The notes under the pieces were generated by a model. The model was not told the origin of the DNA, searched no databases, and saw only the letters and a list, made by a program, of their open reading frames with translations. The translations under genes and the position numbers were made by a program. From Litorimonas sp963922935 (GTDB taxonomy: Bacteria; Pseudomonadota; Alphaproteobacteria; Caulobacterales; Maricaulaceae), in NCBI GenBank assembly GCA_963922935.1, contig CAWUKE010000013.1:1-23508 (forward strand): 23,508 nt of DNA. The letters run 5' to 3'. Positions 1-6,292 of this stretch are shown here, piece by piece; position 1 is the stretch's first letter, and each line of letters opens with the position of its first letter.

Positions 1-756
1 CAGTGGGCCAAGACCGTTTTCAGACATCAGAACATCGAGCGCGGCTTGCGTGGTTCCGCCGGGGCTGGTGACAGCAGTGCGAAGTTCACTGGGGCTGCGT
101 TCTGATGCCTCCATTAGCGCGCTCGCCCCAATGACGGTTTGTTGGGCGAGGGTGGCTGCCGTTTCCGGGTCAAGGCCGAGGCTGCGGCCCGCGGCCTCAA
201 GTGTTTCGGCCAAGTAGAATAGGTAGGCTGGCCCAGACCCACTAATCGCGGTGACCGCATTGATTTTTTCGTCACTATCAACGCATACGACAGTTCCAGA
301 TACTTTTAAGAGGGCTTCGGCCTTTTCCGTCATTTCATCATTAAGCTCACTCGAGGCCACATAAGCACTGACGCCACGTCCAATAGAGGCGGGGGTATTG
401 GGCATTGCTCGGACAATACGGGCGGACGGAAACAAAGCCTGCAATCGCGCCACAGAAACGCCCGCTATGATGGATATTAGCAGCGCGCCCGCCGGTAGGT
501 TGGCAGAAACATGGCGGGCTAATGATGAGAGACTCTGCGGTTTGACCGCCAGAAGGACAACGTCAATGGATTTTGGGATGTCTTCCGGGCTCGTTAGGTG
601 CCGCGCACCGCGTTCAATCGCAAAAACGGCCTCCGTCCCTGGGGTTGGATCGAGAACAGCTAGGTTCCGCGGATTGATAATCTTTGCCTTCAGCCAGCCA
701 GACAGCAAAGCGCCGCCCATATTTCCTGCACCGATGATTAAATGCGACAGCGCCAT
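1..756 (-). CDS. proC: Pyrroline-5-carboxylate reductase, 3' end cut by window edge
   Basis: Catalyses the last step of proline synthesis, the NAD(P)H-dependent reduction of pyrroline-5-carboxylate to proline, in the cytoplasm. I translated this frame by hand: it starts at ATG 756 and stays open to position 1, giving 252 visible codons. The N-terminus has the Rossmann dinucleotide motif GAGNMGG (about residues 9-15), then a VKPQ segment and MPNTPASIG. The C-terminal part has SGSGPAYLF and the family signature around residues 225-243 (TSPGGTTQAALDVL). The usual family length is about 270 residues, so roughly 15-20 residues lie off the left edge. The gene begins 9 nt after the YbjN-family gene stops, so the two are probably cotranscribed. 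The ribosome-binding site is weak. Identification is based on several conserved family motifs and is secure. Confidence 0.95.
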   Translation of the reverse strand, partial: MALSHLIIGAGNMGGALLSGWLKAKIINPRNLAVLDPTPGTEAVFAIERGARHLTSPEDIPKSIDVVLLAVKPQSLSSLARHVSANLPAGALLISIIAGVSVARLQALFPSARIVRAMPNTPASIGRGVSAYVASSELNDEMTEKAEALLKVSGTVVCVDSDEKINAVTAISGSGPAYLFYLAETLEAAGRSLGLDPETAATLAQQTVIGASALMEASERSPSELRTAVTSPGGTTQAALDVLMSENGLGPL

Positions 757-765
757 AGGTGCGCT

Positions 766-1299
766 CTATCGGTGTGCGGCTAAATCCACAAGCGCTTCGG
801 CGAGGGCGTCTTCCGGGGATTTCCCCGCCCAGATAACATATTGCGCGGCAGGATAGCCTTTTTCCGCAGCGTCGAGGGCTTGAGCCATGACGTCCATGGC
901 TTGATCTGTGCTCAGCTTTGCGCCGCCTTTGAGGGAAATTGCGTGGCGGTAGACGAGGCCTTTCGTCTGGTTCCAAAGGTCGAAATGACCAGCGACTAGC
1001 CGTTCATTCAATAATGATAAAAGACGGCACATCGCATCGTTTCGCCCGCCCGGAACACGGCCGTCAAACAGGATAAAAAGCGCAAGGTTTTCATCGGAAG
1101 GGTTCCAGCTGAGCGAGAGCTCATAATTGCAATGAACGCCATGCAATTCGACGTGAAGTGCGTTTTCGTCTTCCCGCTCAAATCGGTATCCTTCAGCCGT
1201 TGCAATCCGCAAGAACGTATCGATCGGATTGTGCCGCAAGGCTGCTGCCGTCCCTAAGCGCGGTGCGGGTCGAATAGAATTTTCGTGGGCAATAGCCAT
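766..1299 (-). CDS. YbjN domain-containing protein
   Basis: A 177-residue soluble protein of the YbjN family. These proteins have a fold like type III secretion chaperones, and their biochemical role in alphaproteobacteria is not established. Visible family-like stretches are NPIDTFLRIATAEGY near the N-terminus, then HCNYELSLSW, LFILFDGRVP and the helical NDAMCRLLSLLNERLVAGHFDLW segment (shown in part), with an acidic helical C-terminus. The frame is open further upstream, to ATG 1353. I prefer ATG 1299 because it has AGGA about 7 nt before it, and the N-terminus from 1353 has no ribosome-binding site. There is no signal peptide or membrane segment. It sits 9 nt upstream of proC, an adjacency I recall as common in alphaproteobacteria, which supports the family call. 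The function stays open. Confidence 0.8.
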   Translation of the reverse strand: MAIAHENSIRPAPRLGTAAALRHNPIDTFLRIATAEGYRFEREDENALHVELHGVHCNYELSLSWNPSDENLALFILFDGRVPGGRNDAMCRLLSLLNERLVAGHFDLWNQTKGLVYRHAISLKGGAKLSTDQAMDVMAQALDAAEKGYPAAQYVIWAGKSPEDALAEALVDLAAHR

Positions 1300-1400
1300 G
1301 AATAGTCCTGCGAATCTCAACATAATGGCTACGAATTTCTGACGGCCTGACAAGCGGGCAGGCGCAAAGCGGTGTGAGTAACCGAATTTCTATGGGGAAA

Positions 1401-2042
1401 TTAACGTTTCGCTTCGGCGACAGAAGGGTCCCGCCAGGGGTCATGCTTGTGCATAACGCGCTGAAAACGGGATGAACTGACCAGTTTATCAAGCCAAGTC
1501 CTTACGGATTCCGGCGCCGCTACCCGCCACCAGTCTGGTTCTGTATTGGCGAATTGCCTGACGAAAGGAAACGTCGCGACGTCCAGATAGCCAGCCTGAT
1601 CTGAGCTATGTAGAAACGATTGCATTTTCAGAGGGTTCGTTAAGTCTTCTAAGGCGGATAAAGCTATTGCGCGTTGGCTTTCATCCACGTCGCCCCGCTT
1701 TGCCTCAGGATTATACCGACTGGCATATTTATAGCGGTCGAGAGCGTCTTTGAACGTCACGAGGAAAGCTTCGGCGCGTGACCGGGCGCCGTCTTGTTTC
1801 CAACCTTCAAGATCGGATTGGTCCAAGGCCCAGTCCATAATGTCGAGGCTTTCTTCCAGGACTGTCCCATCCTCTAACACAAGAACAGGGACAGTGCCTT
1901 TGGGCGAGGCGGCCAACATGGCGGGAGGCTTATCCGAGAGTTTGACCTCGCGATGGTCAACGACAATTTCAGCAACATCCAAAGCCATTCGTGCCCGCAT
2001 GGCAAAGGGGCAGCGACGGAAGCTATAAAGGATTGGCCTCAT
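1401..2042 (-). CDS. Glutathione S-transferase-like protein
   Basis: A 213-residue soluble protein with the two-domain glutathione S-transferase layout. The N-terminal thioredoxin fold begins at residue 3 (ILYSFRRCPFAMRAR), with a CPFA motif at Cys11 in place of a typical Ser/Tyr active site. This is the pattern of omega- and glutaredoxin-like GSTs. The cis-proline loop GTVPVL (about 49-54) and the ES pair at 64-65 that holds the glutathione gamma-glutamyl group are present. The rest is helical, as expected for the C-terminal domain. Its ATG overlaps the trhO stop in an ATGA junction (2039-2042), so translation is probably coupled. The substrate cannot be inferred. With a Cys active site a thiol-transferase or dehalogenase-like reaction is more likely than classical conjugation, but that is inference. 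Confidence 0.85.
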   Translation of the reverse strand: MRPILYSFRRCPFAMRARMALDVAEIVVDHREVKLSDKPPAMLAASPKGTVPVLVLEDGTVLEESLDIMDWALDQSDLEGWKQDGARSRAEAFLVTFKDALDRYKYASRYNPEAKRGDVDESQRAIALSALEDLTNPLKMQSFLHSSDQAGYLDVATFPFVRQFANTEPDWWRVAAPESVRTWLDKLVSSSRFQRVMHKHDPWRDPSVAEAKR

Positions 2043-2944
2043 GCTTTGCGAGCGAGGTGGGTTTCACCGCGTGCACGGGCTAGCTCGATTTGCTTCTGCC
2101 GCTCAGCGTAGCGTTGGCGATCGATTTTTTCATCGACACAGTGCGGGCATTGCACACCCGGAATATAGAGGGGCGATTGGCAATCCGTTTCAGAAATCGG
2201 TGACCGACATGCGTGACATAGTCGCCAATCCGTTTCGGCTAGGCCGTGGGAGACAGCGACCCGATTATCAAAGACGAAGCAATCGCCTTTCCAGAGGCTT
2301 TTATCGGCTTGCTGCGTCTCTAAATATTTGAGGATCCCGCCTTTAAGGTGCAGGATTTCATCAAAGCCTTCACTGAGCATATAAGATGAGGCTTTCTCAC
2401 ACCGGATGCCACCCGTGCAGAACATGGCGACCCGTTTGCCTTCTAATGCGTCTTTATTGTCGGCGACCCATTGCGGGAATTCACGAAAGCTCTTCGTTTT
2501 TGGATCAATAGCGCCTTCAAAGGTACCAATGCCGACTTCGTAGTCGTTCCGTGTATCGATCACGACGGTGTTTGGGTCCTGTAGAACCGCGTTCCAGTCT
2601 TCAGGATTGACATAAGTTCCGACCGTCTCTGTCGGATCAACACCTTTAACGCCTAAGGTCACGATTTCAGATTTCAGCCGCACCTTGAAGCGCAAGAAAG
2701 GCATGTCCTCAGCTTGACTATATTTGGCCTCAAGATCATGCAGGCGCGGGTCCTGTCGCAAAGATACGATCATGGCATCTAGAGCTTCCGGCTGAGCGGC
2801 AATCGTCCCGTTAATGCCTTCACTGGCAACTAGGATAGTTCCTTTCACACCCAATTCTTCACCGCGACGGGTCAGCGTTTCCCGCAGCGCTGCAATATCC
2901 TCAATCGGGACGAACTTATAAAGTGCGGCAATTTTGAAGGTCAT
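2039..2944 (-). CDS. trhO: tRNA uridine(34) hydroxylase, rhodanese-type (UPF0176)
   Basis: TrhO (YceA in E. coli) performs oxygen-dependent hydroxylation of U34 in certain tRNAs, giving 5-hydroxyuridine, in the cytoplasm. The 301-residue protein matches the family from end to end. It has an N-terminal acylphosphatase-like domain (KIAALYKFVPI, then GTILVASEGINGTIA, about 4-49). The rhodanese domain covers about 120-215, with VVIDTRNDYEVGIG and the active-site loop FCTGGIRCEKAS (Cys176). The C-terminus has a cysteine-rich tail (CHAC at 243-246, Cys255, CPHC at 266-269) that looks like a metal site. The ribosome-binding site before ATG 2944 is poor. The gene starts 31 nt after the lipoprotein gene ends and overlaps the GST gene by 4 nt, so the three probably share a transcript. 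Confidence 0.95.
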   Translation of the reverse strand: MTFKIAALYKFVPIEDIAALRETLTRRGEELGVKGTILVASEGINGTIAAQPEALDAMIVSLRQDPRLHDLEAKYSQAEDMPFLRFKVRLKSEIVTLGVKGVDPTETVGTYVNPEDWNAVLQDPNTVVIDTRNDYEVGIGTFEGAIDPKTKSFREFPQWVADNKDALEGKRVAMFCTGGIRCEKASSYMLSEGFDEILHLKGGILKYLETQQADKSLWKGDCFVFDNRVAVSHGLAETDWRLCHACRSPISETDCQSPLYIPGVQCPHCVDEKIDRQRYAERQKQIELARARGETHLARKA

Positions 2945-2975
2945 AGCCGGGAGCTAAGCTGAGTGCTTGTCTCGA

Positions 2976-3446
2976 TCAACTCTTCTGGTCAGCCGCGATA
3001 TCGCCTTCTGCTAGTTCGATCAGGCGGTCGAGCAAAGAGGTGGCGTTCAAAAATGCGATCAGTTGGGACGGGAATTCTTGTCGATCTAGCCAGTCTGTGA
3101 GTGTCTTTTCTATGAAATCAGGGTCATTACAGGTCCGGGCGAGCAGGCGGAGGTCCCTTGTGCCAGGACCATTTTTAAACTCATCTTCCAAATCGTTGAG
3201 CGCTGTACGAAGGGAGAGCAACGTCAAAGGGCCGGGCGTGTCGCCGGCAATATAAGAGGCTCCGGCTTTTCGGATGGCTCGGATGGAAGTCTGCGTACGC
3301 TCTTCAAGTCGGTCCAAAGCCCGTTCCGCTCTTGGTTCAATCCAGTCTGCTGTGCAGATTTTTGCGGGATCGGGGGACGTTGCGCAGCCTGTCATCAAGA
3401 GCGCTCCTGCGAAACTCGTAAAAAGCCAAAGATAATTCGGTTTCAT
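2976..3446 (-). CDS. Small lipoprotein, unknown function
   Basis: A 156-residue protein that I do not recognise. From ATG 3446 the N-terminus is Met-Lys followed by a hydrophobic stretch ending in LLMTGC, so Cys21 would be the lipidated residue. Met at -3 is not the ideal lipobox residue, but the Thr-Gly-Cys is right. The mature part is mostly charged and helical, with Cys31 and Cys106 that could form a disulfide, and no recognisable domain. The frame is open 37 codons further upstream, to 3557, but that start would overlap the divergent gene at 3543 and bury the signal peptide, so I chose 3446. A weak AGG lies about 9 nt before it. It is the first gene of the minus-strand group that continues with trhO, and it is divergent from the TolB/TPR gene. 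A periplasm-facing envelope lipoprotein is the most that can be said. Confidence 0.75.
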   Translation of the reverse strand: MKPNYLWLFTSFAGALLMTGCATSPDPAKICTADWIEPRAERALDRLEERTQTSIRAIRKAGASYIAGDTPGPLTLLSLRTALNDLEDEFKNGPGTRDLRLLARTCNDPDFIEKTLTDWLDRQEFPSQLIAFLNATSLLDRLIELAEGDIAADQKS

Positions 3447-3542
3447 ATGGTCGAGCCTAAGTAAATTCTGATTTGAGCTAAAGAGCGCATTGCTGTCCTT
3501 GTGTAATGGGGTTACGTCTTCAGGGGAAGAGAGAGGGCCTGA

Positions 3543-5174
3543 ATGGTTCAACCGCAAGACATTTCATCCGGTGCGTCCGGCTTAACCCCCGTTGAAATTC
3601 AACAAGTCCGGGAACAACTCGACCGTATCGTAAGCTCAAAGCTTTTTCGCGATACGACACGAATGAAGCGCTTTTTGCGCTACGTTACCGAAGAAACGCT
3701 GGAAGGGCGTGCGGATCGCCTAAAGGGCTATACGATCGGATTAGAAGTATTTGATCGCCCGGATGATTTCGATCCTCAGGCCGATACGATTGTTAGGGTC
3801 CAGGCGGGCCAGCTACGCCGTCGTCTTGATCTTTATTATGCAACGATTGGCGAAGATGATCGCGTCCGTCTAACGGTGCCAAAGGGTCGTTACGCGCCGC
3901 AATTTGAGTTCCGCTCGACGTCTACCCGAAAGGATTTGCGGCAAAAGCCTATTCTAGCGTTGCTAGAGGGCGGGCAAAAAGCGTCCCGTCCGGGATTAGC
4001 GGTCCTGACATTTGATGACCTTACGCCGGGCGCTGAAGCGAACTTTTTCGCAGAAGGCCTAACCGCGGAGATTGTCGGGGACTTGGTTCAGTTCCGTCAT
4101 CTGCGTGTCGTTGTCGTCCGGCCGTCCGTTTGTGCCCGGACGCCCAGTATGCCCGTGAAAGAAGTCGGTAAGCAATTGGATGCCCAGTTCCTTTTGTCAG
4201 GGAGTGTGCGTAGGGCAGGAAACGTATTCCGTGTTGTTGTCGACTTGATCGATACAGAAAGCGGTGAGATCATGTTCCAGCGGACCTTTGATCGGCAATA
4301 TACCTCGGAAAATTTGTTCGAAATCCAAGAAAACATCGCTTCAAATGTCGCGGCAGCCGTTGCTGCGCCGTTTGGCCAGATCAATCGCTACAATTGGCGA
4401 CAGCGCAAAGGCGAACGGGATAATCTTTCTGCATATGAGACGGTCCTTCAATACTACGCGATGAACCTGACAGCCAATCTTGAAGATGCCAAAGCGCTCC
4501 TTGCCAAGGTCGAAGATATTACGCGGGAGAATGTCAACTTCTCGTCTGGCTTTGCCATCCGCGGGCTCCTCAACGTTTATCTCTGTACGCAATGCATTCC
4601 ACCAGCCGACAGGCGCAAGTCGCTCGATAAGGCTCAAGCGATGGCGAACCAGGCGATCAAACTTGATCCTTTAAATTCGATGGCTCACTTTGCCGCTTTT
4701 CAGGCCCGATATCATGAAGGTTTGATGGAACGCGCCGAAGCGCACGCGCAACGGGCCATGGCACTCAATCCCAACGATTATATTATGCTCCAATATCTGG
4801 CGCTGACGCATGCTTTGCGCGGCGACAATGAAGCGTCCGAGGCGTTCGATACAGCGTCTCGTCGCCTCATTGCGACACCGCCGCCTTGGTTTGAGGGTTC
4901 GCGCCTCTGCCGGTCTTTATCTCGACTTGAATTTGAAGACGCATCGGCTTTGGACGTTAGTCTTCGAGATAGTGTCTCTCTCTGGTTTATAAAACTGGCC
5001 GCGTTAGGACATTTGGGTCGCGTCGAAGAGGGGCGGGCCTTCTTTGCGGAGATGAACGCTGGGAAAGACATCACAATTTCTGATTGGTGGCGCACGCTTA
5101 GCACATGGCATCCTGCGCCTGAGATTGCGGAAATCATAAAATCCGGTTGGCGCAAGGTGGGCCTCGACATCTAA
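3543..5174 (+). CDS. TolB-like and TPR domain protein with N-terminal regulatory-type module
   Basis: A 543-residue protein with three parts. Residues about 15-123 form a module (SSKLFRDTTRMKRFLRYV, TIGLEVFDRPDDFDP, IVRVQAGQLRRRLDLYY) that I know from many alphaproteobacterial and acidobacterial proteins placed before TolB-like and TPR domains. It is often annotated as adenylate-cyclase-like, although no cyclase domain is present here. Residues about 150-250 are TolB/FlgO-like (GLAVLTFDDL, FFAEGLTAEIVGDL, FLLSGSVRRAGNVFRVVVDL). Residues about 355-445 contain TPR-type helices (AIKLDPLNSMAHF, AMALNPNDYIML). No transmembrane segment is obvious in the linker at 124-149, so it may be cytoplasmic. 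A good GAGAGGG ribosome-binding site lies 5-6 nt before ATG 3543. It is divergent from the lipoprotein gene. The function is unknown; a signalling or scaffold role is inference. Confidence 0.85.
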   Translation: MVQPQDISSGASGLTPVEIQQVREQLDRIVSSKLFRDTTRMKRFLRYVTEETLEGRADRLKGYTIGLEVFDRPDDFDPQADTIVRVQAGQLRRRLDLYYATIGEDDRVRLTVPKGRYAPQFEFRSTSTRKDLRQKPILALLEGGQKASRPGLAVLTFDDLTPGAEANFFAEGLTAEIVGDLVQFRHLRVVVVRPSVCARTPSMPVKEVGKQLDAQFLLSGSVRRAGNVFRVVVDLIDTESGEIMFQRTFDRQYTSENLFEIQENIASNVAAAVAAPFGQINRYNWRQRKGERDNLSAYETVLQYYAMNLTANLEDAKALLAKVEDITRENVNFSSGFAIRGLLNVYLCTQCIPPADRRKSLDKAQAMANQAIKLDPLNSMAHFAAFQARYHEGLMERAEAHAQRAMALNPNDYIMLQYLALTHALRGDNEASEAFDTASRRLIATPPPWFEGSRLCRSLSRLEFEDASALDVSLRDSVSLWFIKLAALGHLGRVEEGRAFFAEMNAGKDITISDWWRTLSTWHPAPEIAEIIKSGWRKVGLDI

Positions 5175-5314
5175 TCGCTCAAGTACTCATCGCTGATGCC
5201 GCTATCGTTGGAACGCGCCCGGTCCAAAGCGGCGGTAGGATAAAGCGGAGATATCGGTGTTCTCCGGTGAAAATAGAAATGATGGGGCGGCTAAGGCGCC
5301 TTGATCGGGGCCAT
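5171..5314 (-). pseudogene. Possible small protein gene interrupted by an amber codon
   Basis: On the minus strand, ATG 5314 is preceded by AGGA at a spacing of 7 nt. It opens a 48-codon frame with TAG at codon 8 (5293-5291) and TAG at the end (5173-5171). Apart from that one stop, the translation after it (39 residues) looks protein-like, with PISPLYPTAALDRAR and ending SNDSGISDEYLSD. The final stop overlaps the TAA of the convergent TolB/TPR gene. Either this is a small gene broken by one nonsense change, or the open stretch is chance, since 39 codons without a stop is not rare. I do not recognise the sequence. The remaining gap to 5441 shows no gene or convincing terminator. Confidence 0.25.
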
Positions 5315-5441
5315 AGATTGTCCTGAGGCACCTTTGCACCGTGACATCGAGCTTGATTGCGGCGCTTTTTCCAGAAATCTATAAATGATCGTTTAGAATA
5401 GCGGTGGAGTAGAGTCTAGAGGCAGCGCTTTCGCGAACGAT

Positions 5442-6164
5442 CTAATTGATGGTCGCCTGCGCGGAGTATTGGGTTTCCATCGGCGCGGCGACCAGCATGG
5501 CCCAATAGGTCGAGTAGGTCGTCTTGGGCTCGTAGACGAGGGCGATCCCAAAATCAGAGACATCATCGCGCAGTAAGTTCGCATTGTGCCCTGGACTGTC
5601 TTTCCAGGCCTGGAAGACAGCGTCCCAGCTTCGTTGTCCTGTCGCAACATTTTCCCCGGCGATGGTGAAGCTATAGCCGACGCGCTGCACACGTTCTCCA
5701 TGCGTTGATCCGTCCGTGCCCTCATGGCTGATAATCCCAGCTTGGGCTAAGTCAGCCGCATGGATGCGGGATGCAAGGTTCAGCTTTTCATCTAAGCCAA
5801 CAGGGCCCATGCCATGGCTGGCACGATAGGCGTTCAAGTCCCGTAAGGCGATATCAAGATCAAGCGGTTCGGGAGGGATTTGCGGGAAGACAGGGTTGGT
5901 GCCAAAGCCATCATTAAGTCGGCAGATAGCGGCCGCTTTGGTTACATCGGGTTGGTAGGTGACGGCGCCGCGGCAGCGCGTGTCAGCTTTACAAAGTGCT
6001 GAGCATTCTTCGGGGGAGGTGACGGGAACGGTTTCATAAGTTCCATCGTCAGGTTTGAAAGTATCGTTGGGTGATGGTGTGGATGCGGAAGCCTGGAGGG
6101 CTGTCAAAGACAGACTGCCCATAAGAATAAATGCAAAAGAGCTCAGCCGCATCATCTTATACAT
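5442..6164 (-). CDS. Secreted PAN/Apple-like plus CAP (SCP/PR1) domain protein
   Basis: A 240-residue exported protein. The N-terminus is a signal peptide (Lys, Arg, then a hydrophobic run to about residue 25) with a likely cleavage after ASA at 25-27. Residues about 40-85 contain four cysteines (54, 58, 64, 81) in a PAN/Apple-like arrangement, EECSALCKADTRCRGAV then AAICRL. Residues about 105-228 are a CAP domain: LNAYRASHG, SHEG (His147), GER (Glu157), AGENVA (Glu171), SPGHNANLL (His193) and TYWAMLV. The usual metal- or ligand-site tetrad is therefore present. Bacterial CAP proteins of this type are extracytoplasmic and their activity is mostly unknown. ATG 6164 is preceded by GGAGG at 9 nt. 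It has its own upstream region (6165-6292) and is probably transcribed alone. Confidence 0.88.
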   Translation of the reverse strand: MYKMMRLSSFAFILMGSLSLTALQASASTPSPNDTFKPDDGTYETVPVTSPEECSALCKADTRCRGAVTYQPDVTKAAAICRLNDGFGTNPVFPQIPPEPLDLDIALRDLNAYRASHGMGPVGLDEKLNLASRIHAADLAQAGIISHEGTDGSTHGERVQRVGYSFTIAGENVATGQRSWDAVFQAWKDSPGHNANLLRDDVSDFGIALVYEPKTTYSTYWAMLVAAPMETQYSAQATIN

Positions 6165-6292
6165 AAACTTTCGCCTCCACTTTCGAAGGCTAAGACACAG
6201 TGAAAACCCTTAAGAATCATTGAGATTAGGGTTACGATTTCACAAGGCCGCGTTCATCTTGGCCGCAAAAGCGATTTTCCGTAAAAGCGAGA

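Noticed and set aside
398..856. 152-codon plus-strand frame opposite proC and the YbjN gene
   Set aside because: The minus strand encodes clear ProC motifs over the same bases, so this is a shadow.
1345..1363. GCCTG / CAGGC hairpin between the GST and YbjN genes
   Set aside because: Only five base pairs with a nine-base loop and no T-run on the minus strand, so not a supported terminator.
5387..5442. GATCGTT / AACGATC inverted repeat flanking the 3' end of the CAP gene
   Set aside because: Seven-base arms separated by 42 nt, one arm within the stop codon, no T-run; probably chance.
6203..6233. AACCCT / AGGGTT inverted repeat with a 17-nt loop between the CAP and PBP1A genes
   Set aside because: Six-base arms with a long loop and no following T-run on either strand; not convincing as terminator or operator.
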